Shown here piece by piece: positions 32,344 to 40,692 of a DNA stretch of 64,000 nucleotides; within the stretch, counting starts at the first letter, position 1; each line of letters opens with the position of its first letter. The DNA is from Terracoccus luteus (GTDB lineage Bacteria; Actinomycetota; Actinomycetes; Actinomycetales; Dermatophilaceae): positions 2,480,001 through 2,544,000 of the forward strand of contig NZ_RBXT01000001.1 of the NCBI RefSeq assembly GCF_003635045.1, given 5' to 3'. The notes beneath the pieces were generated by a model. That model was given only the letters and a program-made list of their open reading frames with translations, was not told the DNA's origin and ran no database searches. Made by a program: the position numbers and the translations under genes.

Positions 32344-33846
32344 TCAGGCGCCGGTGAGGAGGCTCTCGATCGGCGCCTTGGCGAAGTACACGAGGAAGAA
32401 CGCCGTGACGATCCACAGGAGCGGGTGGATGCTGCGCGTCTTGCCCCGGGCCACCTTGAGCAGCACCCAGGCGATGAACCCCGCGCCGATGCCGACGGTG
32501 ATGTTGTACGTGAACGGCATGAGCACGATGGTGAGGAAGGCCGGGATGCCGACCTCCATGTCGTCCCACGAGATGTTCGTGACCTGCGTCATCATCAGAT
32601 AGCCGACGATGACGAGGGCGGGCGCCGCGGCCTCCGAGGGGACGATCGCGAAGAGCGGGGCCAGGAACGTCGCCAGCAGGAAGAGGATGCCGGTGACGAC
32701 CGACGCGAGGCCGGTGCGGGCTCCCTCCCCCACCCCCGCGGCGCTCTCGATGTAGCTCGTGTTGCTGCTGACACCGCCCGCGCCACCGGCGATGGCGGCC
32801 ACCGAGTCGACGGCGAGGATGCGGTCGGTGTTCGGCGGGTTGCCGTGCTCGTCGAGCAGCTTGGCCTCGGTGCCGATGGCGACGACCGTGCCCATGGTGT
32901 CGAAGAAGTCGGCGAGCAGCAGGCTGAAGACGAACAGCGTCGCGGTGATGACGCCGATCTTGCCGAAGCTGCCGAGGAGGCTGAACTGGCCGAGGATGCC
33001 GAGGTCGGGCGTGTTCGTGATCGACGTCGGCAGCGCCGGCACGGTCAGCGCCCAGGCGTCGGGGTTGACGAGCGCCCCGTCGGCCCCGAACGTGCGCGGG
33101 CCGATCTTCGCCACGGCCTCGATGGCGATGGCGAGCGCCGTGGCCACGACGATGCCGATGAGGATGGCGCCCTTGACCTTGCGGATGAGCAGCACCGCCA
33201 TGAGCAGCACGCCCACGACGAAGACCACCGTCGGCCAGCCGTCGAGGCTGCCGCCGATGCCGAGCTCGCTCGGGACCGAGCCGGGCGTGCTGGGCCGGCG
33301 GGCGAACCCGGCGTCGATGACGCCGATGAAGGCGATGAACAGGCCGATGCCGACGGAGATGGCCACCTTGAGCGGCGCGGGGATGGCCCGGAACACGGCC
33401 CGCCGGAACCCGGTCAGCACGAGCACGAGGATGATGACGCCCTCGATGACGACGAGGCCCATGAGGTCCGCGAAGGTGATCCCCTCCGACGCGTGGGTGA
33501 CGACCATGCCGGTGATGAGGGCGTTGATGCCGAGGCCTGCGGCGATGGCGATCGGGAACCGACCGACCACCCCCATGAGGATCGACATGACGCCCGCCAC
33601 GACCGCGGTGCCGACGGCGACGAGCAGCTTGCTCTCGGCGAGGTCCGTCGTGCCGCCGATGAAGTTGCCCGACCCGTCGGCCACGCCGGAGAGGATGATC
33701 GGGTTGAGCACGATGATGTACGCCATCGTGAAGAAGGTGACGACGCCACCGCGCAGCTCGCGCGAGAGGGTCGACCCCCGCTCGCTGATCTTGAAGAATC
33801 CGTCGAGGCCGGAGGCCGGTCGTCTGGTGCGCAGGTCGGTCGCCAT
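32344..33846 (-). CDS. NCS2-family purine permease (AzgA-like)
   Basis: 500 residues with about 12-14 membrane segments. Diagnostic blocks: STLSRELRGGVVTFFTMAYI, IVLNPIILSGVADGSG, AIAAGLGINALITGMVV, FSLLLADFFDTMGTVVAIG, and SSNTSYIESAAGVGEGARTG. This is the AzgA/guanine-hypoxanthine branch of nucleobase:cation symporters; uptake of adenine, guanine or hypoxanthine is expected. Divergent from DUF2530 and part of a neighbourhood (NCS2, DUF2530, DUF3027, cold-shock protein) conserved in actinobacteria. Confidence 0.92.
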   Translation of the reverse strand: MATDLRTRRPASGLDGFFKISERGSTLSRELRGGVVTFFTMAYIIVLNPIILSGVADGSGNFIGGTTDLAESKLLVAVGTAVVAGVMSILMGVVGRFPIAIAAGLGINALITGMVVTHASEGITFADLMGLVVIEGVIILVLVLTGFRRAVFRAIPAPLKVAISVGIGLFIAFIGVIDAGFARRPSTPGSVPSELGIGGSLDGWPTVVFVVGVLLMAVLLIRKVKGAILIGIVVATALAIAIEAVAKIGPRTFGADGALVNPDAWALTVPALPTSITNTPDLGILGQFSLLGSFGKIGVITATLFVFSLLLADFFDTMGTVVAIGTEAKLLDEHGNPPNTDRILAVDSVAAIAGGAGGVSSNTSYIESAAGVGEGARTGLASVVTGILFLLATFLAPLFAIVPSEAAAPALVIVGYLMMTQVTNISWDDMEVGIPAFLTIVLMPFTYNITVGIGAGFIAWVLLKVARGKTRSIHPLLWIVTAFFLVYFAKAPIESLLTGA

Positions 33847-33892
33847 GGCGCGAACAGTAGCGGCGCGACGTTTCCCGGATGTGTCGAGCGCC

Positions 33893-33898
33893 TACGCT
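33893..33898 (+). promoter_or_regulatory. Leaderless -10 element of the DUF2530 gene
   Basis: TACGCT followed by GGTCGC and then ATG at 33905. A TTTCCC at 33871-33876 could be a weak -35 with 16-bp spacing. Confidence 0.5.
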
Positions 33899-33904
33899 GG
33901 TCGC

Positions 33905-34159
33905 ATGACGTCGCGACCCGAGCCCGAGGCGACGCCCGAGATGACCCCGATCGCCCCGATCCACGTGCCGATGCTGCGCATCGTCGAGGCCGGGATCGCC
34001 TGCTGGGTGGTCGCGCTCGTCGTCACCCTCGTCGTCCCGACGCTGCACGAGGGCGACCGCGGCTGGTGGCCGTGGGCCTGCGTCGCCGGGGTCGCGCTCG
34101 GCGCCGTCGGCTGGCTCTACGTGCGCCGCGGGCGCGGCAACGCCACCGACGCCGCCTGA
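33905..34159 (+). CDS. DUF2530 small membrane protein
   Basis: 84 residues. After a Pro/Glu-rich start (PEPEATPEMTPIAPIHVPML), two hydrophobic helices (EAGIACWVVALVVTLVVPTL and WPWACVAGVALGAVGWLYV) are separated by HEGDRGWW, and the tail is basic (RRGRGN). This matches the DUF2530 family, an actinobacterial two-helix protein of unknown role, typically found beside the NCS2 permease and DUF3027 as here. Predicted leaderless from TACGCT. Confidence 0.85.
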   Translation: MTSRPEPEATPEMTPIAPIHVPMLRIVEAGIACWVVALVVTLVVPTLHEGDRGWWPWACVAGVALGAVGWLYVRRGRGNATDAA

Positions 34160-34212
34160 CCGACGCGCGTCAGGGATGGGCTGAATGCCGGGTGGTGCCG
34201 GGTCCGGACGGC

Positions 34213-35169
34213 TCAGTCGGTGGGCTGCTCGGTCTCGGGGTCGGTCGGCTGGTCGCTCTCGGCCGGCTCCGCCGGCTGCAGCGGGTCGTCGGCGCCCACC
34301 TCGGGCTCGGCCCCCGTCGACTCGGCGGGCTCGTCCGCGTCCGTCGACTCCTCCGGCTCGTCGGCATCCGTCGCCGGCGCCTCGTCCGTCGCAGCCTGCG
34401 GCTCGCGCACGGCCCGCTCGGCCGGCTCGAGGTCGACGGCGAACTCGTCGACGATCGGCTGCCCGACCGAGAGCGGCTCGGGCTGCTCCGCCTCGGTCTC
34501 GGAGTGCGCACCGCACCCGTGGTCGAGCGAGACGACCTGGCCGTCGGACGGGCTCCACGCGTTGGCGCACACACCGAAGACGGAGCGCAGGGCGCCGGGC
34601 ATCGGGACGAGGTAGCCGCAGCTCGTGCAGCGGTCGGTCGCCTTGGTCGCGACCTCGGCGGTCGGGCCGTGCGAGCCCTCGTACCACCGGGTCGCGGCCT
34701 GCTCGCGGCCTTCCGCCGAGAGCACGCGCGGGCGGCCGAGGCCGAGCTCGAAGAAGCCGACCTGGTCGACGTCCTCGTCACCCGTGGCCTCGAACCCGGC
34801 CTCGAGGTTCGGGTCGTCGGCGCGGTAGGGCAGGGTGTCGCCGGCCCCGAGGTCACCGGGGGCGAGCCGCTCGGCGTAGGGCAGCCACTGCGGCGCGAGC
34901 ACGGCGTCGGCACCGGGCAGCAGGTTGGTCTCGCAGACGGTCGCGACCTTGCCCCGCGGCACGCGGGCGACGCTGACGCCCCAGCGCCAGCCGCCGTAGC
35001 CGGCCGACAGGCAGGCGAACCAGTGCATGCCGAGGCGCTCGTCGAGCATCTCGAAGCCGACGTGCTCGCCCACCGAGCCGGGCTCGGTGATCTCGTCGAG
35101 CGCGGACCGGGCGACGTCGACGGCGGCCGACAGCACGGCATCCGACTTGGTGGGAGCAGCCACGGCCAT
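34213..35169 (-). CDS. DUF3027 domain protein
   Basis: 318 residues. The conserved part runs from KSDAVLSAAVDVARSALDEI through MHWFACLSAGYGGWRWGVSV and NLLPGADAVLAPQWLPYAER to a short zinc-ribbon-like CTSCGYLVPM with a partner Cys in FGVCANAWSP and DHGCGAH. This defines DUF3027. The C-terminal ~90 residues are an acidic Pro/Glu/Asp/Thr tail with approximate repeats (DADEPEEST, DADEPAEST). ATG overlaps the stop of the cold-shock gene (ATGA). Function unknown; conserved coupling with an RNA-binding CSD protein suggests a role in translation or RNA metabolism. Confidence 0.88.
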   Translation of the reverse strand: MAVAAPTKSDAVLSAAVDVARSALDEITEPGSVGEHVGFEMLDERLGMHWFACLSAGYGGWRWGVSVARVPRGKVATVCETNLLPGADAVLAPQWLPYAERLAPGDLGAGDTLPYRADDPNLEAGFEATGDEDVDQVGFFELGLGRPRVLSAEGREQAATRWYEGSHGPTAEVATKATDRCTSCGYLVPMPGALRSVFGVCANAWSPSDGQVVSLDHGCGAHSETEAEQPEPLSVGQPIVDEFAVDLEPAERAVREPQAATDEAPATDADEPEESTDADEPAESTGAEPEVGADDPLQPAEPAESDQPTDPETEQPTD

Positions 35170-35564
35170 CAGGCGTCCAGCTGGTCGGCGAGGCCGCGCA
35201 GGGCGCGGGCGACGGTGGAGCCGAGCTTGCGGTCTGGGTAGTGACCGCGGCGCAGGCCGTTGCCGACGCCGTCGAGCAGCTGCACGACGTCCTCGATGAT
35301 GACGACCATGTCCTCGGCGGGGCGACGGTCGCGCTCGCGCCGACCGGCGGCGACCGAGGGCGCGGGGTCGAGCAGCTGCAGCGAGAGCGCCTGCGCGCCG
35401 CGGCGACCCTCGACGATGCCGAACTCGACCCGGGCACCCTTGCGCACGGTCGTGACGCCGGTGGGCAGGGCGCTCGAGGGCAGGAAGACGTCGGCCCCCT
35501 CGTCCTCGGCGATGAAGCCGAAGCCCTTGTCGGAGTCGTAGAACCGGACCTTGCCAGTGGGCAC
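35169..35564 (-). CDS. Cold-shock-domain protein with extra C-terminal domain
   Basis: 131 residues from GTG 35564 (SD GAGG). Residues 1-65 form a cold-shock domain: PTGKVRFYDSDKGFGFIAED with RNP1, ADVFLPSSALP with RNP2. The extra ~60 residues (EDMVVIIEDVVQLLDGVGNG; HYPDRKLGSTVARALRGLAD) form a helical domain usual in the actinobacterial 127-residue cold-shock proteins near DUF3027. Family role: single-stranded nucleic-acid binding, RNA chaperone. Translationally coupled to DUF3027. The start at 35606 seen in the longer frame lacks a ribosome binding site. Confidence 0.9.
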   Translation of the reverse strand: MPTGKVRFYDSDKGFGFIAEDEGADVFLPSSALPTGVTTVRKGARVEFGIVEGRRGAQALSLQLLDPAPSVAAGRRERDRRPAEDMVVIIEDVVQLLDGVGNGLRRGHYPDRKLGSTVARALRGLADQLDA

Positions 35565-35665
35565 GTGTGCACCTCGTGATGTTGTGGGCGAGCCGCGCGC
35601 GGGCACGGCTCGATCGCGCTCTCTGCGCTCGCACCCAGCCTAACGGGCGGGGCAAACCGGTTTGG

Positions 35666-36607
35666 TCAGAGCGGTGAGACGCCCCACGTGCCCGTCCACT
35701 CGTCGCCGGGCTGCAGCACGACGAGCGAGTCGCCCGAGTTGAAGGCGTCGGCGGGGCAGCTCATCGGCTCGACGGCGACGCCGACGACGTCCTTGCGGTC
35801 GCGGGCGATGGCGGTGAACACCTGCAGCCACGGGAACGCCTCGTCGGCCCACAGGCTCGCGCCGCGGTCGCCCGAGCGCACCGTGACCCGCCAGCACCCG
35901 TCGTCGTCGCGGGTGACCCCGGTGAACGCGGTGTCGAGGTCGGCGGTGCCGACCGGGCGCGCGTCGCGGAAGTCGTACTCGCCGCCGTCGACCGGATGGG
36001 TCGCCACCGGCAGCTTGCGCTCGTCGACCTCGACCCAGGTGGATGCCGGGACGCCGAGCTCGATCTCGGGCAGCGGGGTCTCGCCGGTGGCGAGGTAGGG
36101 ATGCGCGCCGTACCCGAAGGGCGCGGCCGTGGCACCCACGTTGCGCGCGGCCGCGGTGACGGTGAGGCCGGCGTCGTCGAGGGCGTACGTCGTGCGCAGG
36201 TCGAGGTGGTGCGGCCAGCCCGGCTGCGGGTGCAGGCGGTAGCCGACCACGACGGCATCCGGGGTGAGCTCGACGAGCTCCCACAGGGCCCAGCGCACGA
36301 GGCCGTGGCTCGCGTTGGCGAAGGGCACCTCGGTGAGGGGCAGCTGCAGCGGCTTCGGGCTGTCGCCGAAGGTGTAGCGGCCGTCGCGGATGCGGTTGGG
36401 CCAGGGGATGAGCTGCTGGCCCCGCCCGGAGGCGCACCCCTCCAGCTCGCCGTAGCCGGCGACGACGTCAACGCCGTCACGCGTGAAGGTGCGCAGACCG
36501 CCGCCGACCTCGACGACGGTGGCCTCGAACGGGCCGTGCGAGATGGTCCACTGCTGACCGGTCGGGCTGACCGGCCGGCCCGCCGGGACGGGCGTGAGCG
36601 CGCGCAT
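35666..36607 (-). CDS. Aldose 1-epimerase family protein
   Basis: 313 residues. Motifs: SGRGQQLIPWPNRIRDGRYT (substrate Asn-Arg), NASHGLVRWALWELVEL (first catalytic His), PFGYGAHPYLATGETPLPE (second catalytic His), and the C-terminal VGVAVEPMSCPADAFNSGDS with the catalytic Glu. This belongs to the galactose-mutarotase-like superfamily, GalM or YihR-like branch, interconverting anomers of a hexose. ATG 36607 is 50 bp from the divergent helicase-like gene. No sugar operon nearby. Confidence 0.9.
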   Translation of the reverse strand: MRALTPVPAGRPVSPTGQQWTISHGPFEATVVEVGGGLRTFTRDGVDVVAGYGELEGCASGRGQQLIPWPNRIRDGRYTFGDSPKPLQLPLTEVPFANASHGLVRWALWELVELTPDAVVVGYRLHPQPGWPHHLDLRTTYALDDAGLTVTAAARNVGATAAPFGYGAHPYLATGETPLPEIELGVPASTWVEVDERKLPVATHPVDGGEYDFRDARPVGTADLDTAFTGVTRDDDGCWRVTVRSGDRGASLWADEAFPWLQVFTAIARDRKDVVGVAVEPMSCPADAFNSGDSLVVLQPGDEWTGTWGVSPL

Positions 36608-36643
36608 GCGCCCACGGTAGCGGCACCGAGGAGGCCGCCGCCG

Positions 36644-36649
36644 TAGGGT
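36644..36649 (+). promoter_or_regulatory. Leaderless -10 element of the XPB-N-like gene
   Basis: TAGGGT with 7 nt (TGAGCGG) to the ATG at 36657. Confidence 0.5.
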
Positions 36650-36656
36650 TGAGCGG

Positions 36657-39071
36657 ATGCCCACCCCACGCCGCAGCCTCGCCGACGACATCCGTGGTCG
36701 CAGCGACGACGAGCTCTCCGAGCTGGTCCTCGCGCGGCCCGACCTCGCGCGCCCGGCCCCGGCCGACCTCACGAGCCTCGCGGCCCGGGCCAGCACCCGG
36801 GCCAGCGTGCAGCGGGCGATCGAGGCCCTCGACCGGGGACACCTGCAGGTGCTCGAGGCGCTCGTCGTCGTCGGGGGCGAGGACGCCGCCGCCGAGGGCC
36901 CCGCAGGTCGGCGGGAGCGTCTGCTCGGGCTGCTCGGGCTGCTCGGGGTGGACGACGGCGTGGGGGACGACGGGCAGGACGGTGAGGGGGCCGTCGTCGA
37001 CCGCCTCGCCGACGACCTGTGGCGGTTCGGGCTGCTCTGGGCCGACGACGCCGGCGTGCACCACGTCGTGCGCACCGTGCCCGAGGTGCTCGGGGCCACC
37101 GTGGCCGGTCTCGGGGCCCCGATCGCCGAGCTGCGCCCATCGCTCGTGGCGCGCCACGACGACCCGGCTGCGCTGCGGGAGACCCTCGGGGAGGCCCCCG
37201 ACGCCGCCCGCGCCATGCTCGAGAAGATGGCCTGGGGCCCGCCGTTCGGGGTGCTGCCCCGCAACCCGACCGGCGACAGCCCCGCCCGTTGGCTGCTCGA
37301 GCGGCACCTGCTCGTCCCGGTCGCCGCCGACCGGGTGGCCCTGCCCCGAGAGGTGGGCCTCGTCCTGCGCGACGGCCGCCTGCACCGCGAGACGCGGCTG
37401 CGCCCACCGGCGCTCGAGGCGCGGTCGGTGACGCTCGTCGACGCCGTCGCCGGGGGCGCCGCCGGCGAGACCCTGACCCACCTCGACGAGCTCGTCGCGG
37501 CCTGGGGCGCCGAGCCGCCGCGGGCGATGCGCTCGGGTGGGCTCTCCGTGCGCGACCTGCGGGCGACCGCCTCCGCCCTCGACCTCGAGACCGAGCGGGC
37601 GGCCTTCGTCGTCGAGCTGGCGCACGCGGCCGGCCTCGTGGCCGATGACGGCGAGGTCGTCCCCGTGTGGGCGCCGACCGCCGACGTCGACGACTGGAGC
37701 TCGAGCGACGCCGGCCGTCGCTGGGCCGGGGTGGCCCGGGCGTGGGGCGACTCGACGCGGGCCGCGCACCTCGTCGGCCGCCGCGTCGGGTCGGGCACCT
37801 CCGCCGCCAACGCCCTGGGGCCCGATGTGCAGTGGCCGGCGGTGCGGGCGATCCGCCGCGAGGTGCTGCACGAGCTGGCCACCCTCGAGCCCGGTTCGGC
37901 CCCCGACACCGGCTCGCTGCGTGACCGCCTGCTGTGGCGCCGGCCGCTGCGGCCCGACGCCGTCCTCAGCGAGGCGCTCGAGGCCGTCCTGCGCGAGGCG
38001 GAGTGGCTCGGGGTCACCGGCCGCGGCGCGCTCTCGACCCCCGGCCGCACCCTGACGGCGTCACTCCCCCGGCCACCCGCCATCCGCGACCTCGACCGCC
38101 GGGGCCGGGCCACGACGGCATCCGGACCGGGCGCCGGCGGCACCGACGACGCCGACGGCGACGGGCTCGCCGAGGCGATGTCGCGGCTGCTGCCGGAGCC
38201 GGTCGACCACGTGCTCGTGCAGGCCGACCTCACCGCGGTGGCGCCGGGGCCGCTCGAGGGTGAGCTGGCGGCGTTCATGCGCCTGGCCGCCGAGGTCGAG
38301 TCGCGCGGCGGCGCGACCGTGTACCGCTTCACCGCCGAGTCGGTGCGGCGGGCGCTCGACGCCGGGTGGACCGCGCACGACCTCGTCGAGCAGGTGCGTC
38401 GGTCGAGCCGGACGCCGGTGCCGCAGCCGCTCGAGTACCTCGTCGGCGACGTCGCGCGGCGGCACGGCCAGACCCGTATCGGCGCGGCGGAGGCGTACGT
38501 GCGCAGCGACGACGAGTCGGTGCTCGACCAGATGCTCGCCGCCCGCGAGCTCGCCCCGCTGCAGCTGCGGCGGCTCGCCCCGACGGTGCTCGTGTCGGCG
38601 GCGTCACCGGCCGTCGTCGTCGAGGTCATGCGCGACCACGGCTTCGCACCGGTGGCCGAGGCCCTCGACGGCAGCGTCGTGCACGCCGAGACGCCGCGTC
38701 GGCGGGCCGCCACCCGGCGACGCGCGAGCCCGGCCGCGGTGTCGCCGGTCGACGAGTCCGTGACCCGCACCCTCGTGGCGGGGCTGCGCACGGCCGAGCA
38801 GGGCTCGCAGCAGCGGCGCGCCGAGGAGGAGGCGCGGGAGGGGCCGCGCATCCCGGCCACCGACCCCGTCGTGACGCTGTCGCTGCTGCGCGACGCGGTG
38901 GCCGAGCGGCACGGCGTCTGGATCGGGCTCACCGACCAGGTCGGGGTGACGACCCGCCACCTCATCCACCCCCGTCGGGTCGACGGCGGGCGCGTGTGGG
39001 CCACCGACGAGGGCGGGCGCGAGAAGTCGTTCTCCGTGCACCGCATCACCGGCGCCACGGTCGAGGGCTGA
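36657..39071 (+). CDS. Helicase-associated (XPB/Ssl2 N-terminal-like) protein
   Basis: 804 residues. It begins with SLADDIRGRSDDELSELVLA and RASVQRAIEALDRGHLQVLE, typical of the actinobacterial protein annotated helicase-associated or XPB/Ssl2-like. The C-terminal third contains the conserved block LEGELAAFMRLAAEVESRGG, ATVYRFTAESVRRALDAGWT and QLRRLAPTVLVSAASPAVVV. No Walker A or DEAH box is visible, so it is not itself an ATPase. In actinobacteria it usually accompanies the true XPB helicase, here 2.6 kb downstream; partnership in DNA repair or transcription is inference. Predicted leaderless. Confidence 0.88.
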   Translation: MPTPRRSLADDIRGRSDDELSELVLARPDLARPAPADLTSLAARASTRASVQRAIEALDRGHLQVLEALVVVGGEDAAAEGPAGRRERLLGLLGLLGVDDGVGDDGQDGEGAVVDRLADDLWRFGLLWADDAGVHHVVRTVPEVLGATVAGLGAPIAELRPSLVARHDDPAALRETLGEAPDAARAMLEKMAWGPPFGVLPRNPTGDSPARWLLERHLLVPVAADRVALPREVGLVLRDGRLHRETRLRPPALEARSVTLVDAVAGGAAGETLTHLDELVAAWGAEPPRAMRSGGLSVRDLRATASALDLETERAAFVVELAHAAGLVADDGEVVPVWAPTADVDDWSSSDAGRRWAGVARAWGDSTRAAHLVGRRVGSGTSAANALGPDVQWPAVRAIRREVLHELATLEPGSAPDTGSLRDRLLWRRPLRPDAVLSEALEAVLREAEWLGVTGRGALSTPGRTLTASLPRPPAIRDLDRRGRATTASGPGAGGTDDADGDGLAEAMSRLLPEPVDHVLVQADLTAVAPGPLEGELAAFMRLAAEVESRGGATVYRFTAESVRRALDAGWTAHDLVEQVRRSSRTPVPQPLEYLVGDVARRHGQTRIGAAEAYVRSDDESVLDQMLAARELAPLQLRRLAPTVLVSAASPAVVVEVMRDHGFAPVAEALDGSVVHAETPRRRAATRRRASPAAVSPVDESVTRTLVAGLRTAEQGSQQRRAEEEAREGPRIPATDPVVTLSLLRDAVAERHGVWIGLTDQVGVTTRHLIHPRRVDGGRVWATDEGGREKSFSVHRITGATVEG

Positions 39072-39074
39072 GCG

Positions 39075-39431
39075 GTGCCCGAGCCGGCTCGCCCCGCGTT
39101 CGTGCTGCACGACCACCGCAGGCCGACGCCGCACTTCGACCTGCGGCTCGAGCAGGACGGCGTGCTGCGCTCGTGGGCCGTGCCGCGCGGGCTGCCGACG
39201 GTCACGCGGGACGTGCGGCTGGCCGTCGCGGTGGCCGACCACGACCTCGACCACCTGACGTACGAGGACCGGCACAAGACCGTCGCCGACACCGGCTGGT
39301 GGGAGGAGGAGTCGGCCGACGAGCGCCGTATCGTCTTCGTCCTGCACGGCCGCCGCGGCGCGCGGCGCTACGCCCTCGTCCGCACCGACCGCGACTGGAT
39401 CCTCGCCCTCAGCCGCTTCCAGCCCGACTGA
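39075..39431 (+). CDS. Stand-alone LigD 3'-phosphoesterase-like domain
   Basis: 118 residues starting at GTG three bases after the previous stop. FVLHDHRRPTPHFDLRLEQD and GVLRSWAVPRGLPTVTRDVR are the PE-domain core (His, Asp-x-Arg metal and phosphate ligands) of bacterial NHEJ ligase D; EDRHKTVADTGWWEEE and YALVRTDRDWILAL complete it. Known activity of LigD-PE: removal of 3'-phosphate and terminal ribonucleotides at breaks. A stand-alone, slightly shortened version co-transcribed with an XPB-N-like protein suggests end-processing in repair. No ku or ligase gene is in the window. Confidence 0.85.
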   Translation: MPEPARPAFVLHDHRRPTPHFDLRLEQDGVLRSWAVPRGLPTVTRDVRLAVAVADHDLDHLTYEDRHKTVADTGWWEEESADERRIVFVLHGRRGARRYALVRTDRDWILALSRFQPD

Positions 39432-39468
39432 CCCACCCCGCCCACCCTGCCCTCCCTCCCCGCCTTCT

Positions 39469-39510
39469 CCCGTCGAAAGGCCAAATAGAGGTCGCCGAAA
39501 GGCCACATCG
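39469..39510 (+). repeat. Left inverted repeat of a DUF559 gene unit (two 22-bp-spaced copies)
   Basis: CCCGTCGAAAGGCCAAATAG at 39469-39488 is the exact reverse complement of 40642-40661. A degenerate second copy GTCGCCGAAAGGCCACATCG lies 22 bp later at 39491-39510. It lies 38 bp after the LigD-PE stop and 90 bp before the DUF559 start. Confidence 0.8.
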
Positions 39511-39599
39511 TGCACGGCCGTACGCCGGACCGGCACGGACGGCCCAGTTGTCCACAGGGGCTCTGCAGCACGTGGCACCAGGCGTCCAAGATCGACCCC

Positions 39600-40577
39600 A
39601 TGTCACAGCGTCACGGTCCGCCGGCCGACGACCCGTGGGACGACACGGACTCACCGTCGGTGGGCCGGGCACCCACCCTCGAACCAGCCGTTCGCGATCG
39701 CTTCCTCGCGATCGGGGCCACCATTCCGGGGCGATATGCCTTCTCCCATGCCACGGCCGCGCTGCTGCTGGGCTGGCCCCTGCCCTGGCCGGCTGAGGTC
39801 ACCGGTGACGTCCACGTCATCACGCCGACGCGCGACAACCGGGTGCGACGGCGGGGTGTCGTCGGACACCGGGGCCTGGAGCTCCGACGGGTCGTGGAGG
39901 TCGAGGGAGTGCCGGTCGTCGCCGCGGGCCACACCTGGGCCGACCTCGGCGAGCTGTCGGTGTCGGGTGGCACCTTCGCCCTCCACAGTCTGGTGGCGGC
40001 GGCCGACCAGGCACTCAACCAGGGGTGCACGCGGAGCGAGCTCGACGGCATCCTCGCCGGCCGTGGTGCCGCGCGCGGCGTGCGCAACCTGCGTCCGGCC
40101 CTGCGCTGGGCCCGACGGGGCTCGGAGTCGGCGGGCGAGACCCAGTTCCGGCTCGTCATGCACCGCGCCGGGCTTCCGTTGCCGTCGCTGAACAAGAACG
40201 TGTTCGACGCCGACGGTAGATGGCTCTTCCGCCCGGACATGAGCTGGCGTGCGCGGCGGGTCGCGGTCGAGTACCAGGGCGCCGTCTGGCACGACTTCCC
40301 GGAGGCCGTGAAGGCGGACCACGCGCGGTTCGACCGCGCGGAGACCCACGGGTGGGCCATGTTCGCCGTCCGATCCGCACACGTCTGGAGCAAGCCGGAG
40401 CGCGACGAGGCGTTGACGGAGATCGCCGAGGCGGTGGGCTTCCCACCCGACCGACTGGACCTCGACGCGGCCGAGCCACGTCGGTTCTCGGCGGCCTATG
40501 CGGACACTCTCATGGAGAACCTCGAGCGACGACGCAGACGGCACCTCGCCCAGTGGGCGGCGTCGCGATCGTGGTGA
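39600..40577 (+). CDS. DUF559/AbiEi-like protein with restriction-nuclease fold
   Basis: 325 residues from ATG 39600. The N-terminal half resembles AbiEi-type antitoxin/transcriptional domains (YAFSHATAALLLGWPLPWPA, THPT-like ITPTRDNRVRRRGVVGHRGL, VVEVEGVPVVAAGHTWADLG). The C-terminal part carries the PD-(D/E)xK-like core RPDMSWRARRVAVEYQGAVW with H-DFPEAVKADHARFDRAETHG, related to Vsr/DUF559. The central linker ARGVRNLRPALRWARRGSES is typical. Many paralogues occur in Micrococcales; function unproven. Third position bases are less GC-biased than neighbours, and the gene is bracketed by perfect inverted repeats, suggesting it moved in as a unit. Confidence 0.8.
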   Translation: MSQRHGPPADDPWDDTDSPSVGRAPTLEPAVRDRFLAIGATIPGRYAFSHATAALLLGWPLPWPAEVTGDVHVITPTRDNRVRRRGVVGHRGLELRRVVEVEGVPVVAAGHTWADLGELSVSGGTFALHSLVAAADQALNQGCTRSELDGILAGRGAARGVRNLRPALRWARRGSESAGETQFRLVMHRAGLPLPSLNKNVFDADGRWLFRPDMSWRARRVAVEYQGAVWHDFPEAVKADHARFDRAETHGWAMFAVRSAHVWSKPERDEALTEIAEAVGFPPDRLDLDAAEPRRFSAAYADTLMENLERRRRRHLAQWAASRSW

Positions 40578-40641
40578 GGTCCCACTCCGGATGTCGGATG
40601 CCGGTCGCCTCCGCAGCGCGGCGCTGACCTCTCGGTGACCC

Positions 40642-40683
40642 CTATTTGGCCTTTCGACGGGTTCTATTCGGCCTCTCGACGGG
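40642..40683 (-). repeat. Right inverted repeat of the DUF559 gene unit (two 22-bp-spaced copies)
   Basis: CTATTTGGCCTTTCGACGGG at 40642-40661 and CTATTCGGCCTCTCGACGGG at 40664-40683 (two differences) are tandem copies with 22-bp period. The first is the perfect complement of the left repeat. The second ends 9 bp before the stop of the hydroxymethylglutaryl-CoA lyase gene. Confidence 0.8.
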
Positions 40684-40692
40684 TCACACGGG

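Noticed and set aside
35666-39292. A 1208-codon minus-strand open frame
   Set aside because: Only the final 313 codons are the aldose epimerase; the rest mirrors the XPB-N-like gene and is Ser/Arg-rich nonsense typical of the antisense of GC-rich genes.
39469-40683. Insertion sequence
   Set aside because: Inverted repeats are present, but the gene inside is DUF559-like with no transposase motif, and no target-site duplication could be identified, so it was left as repeats plus a finding.
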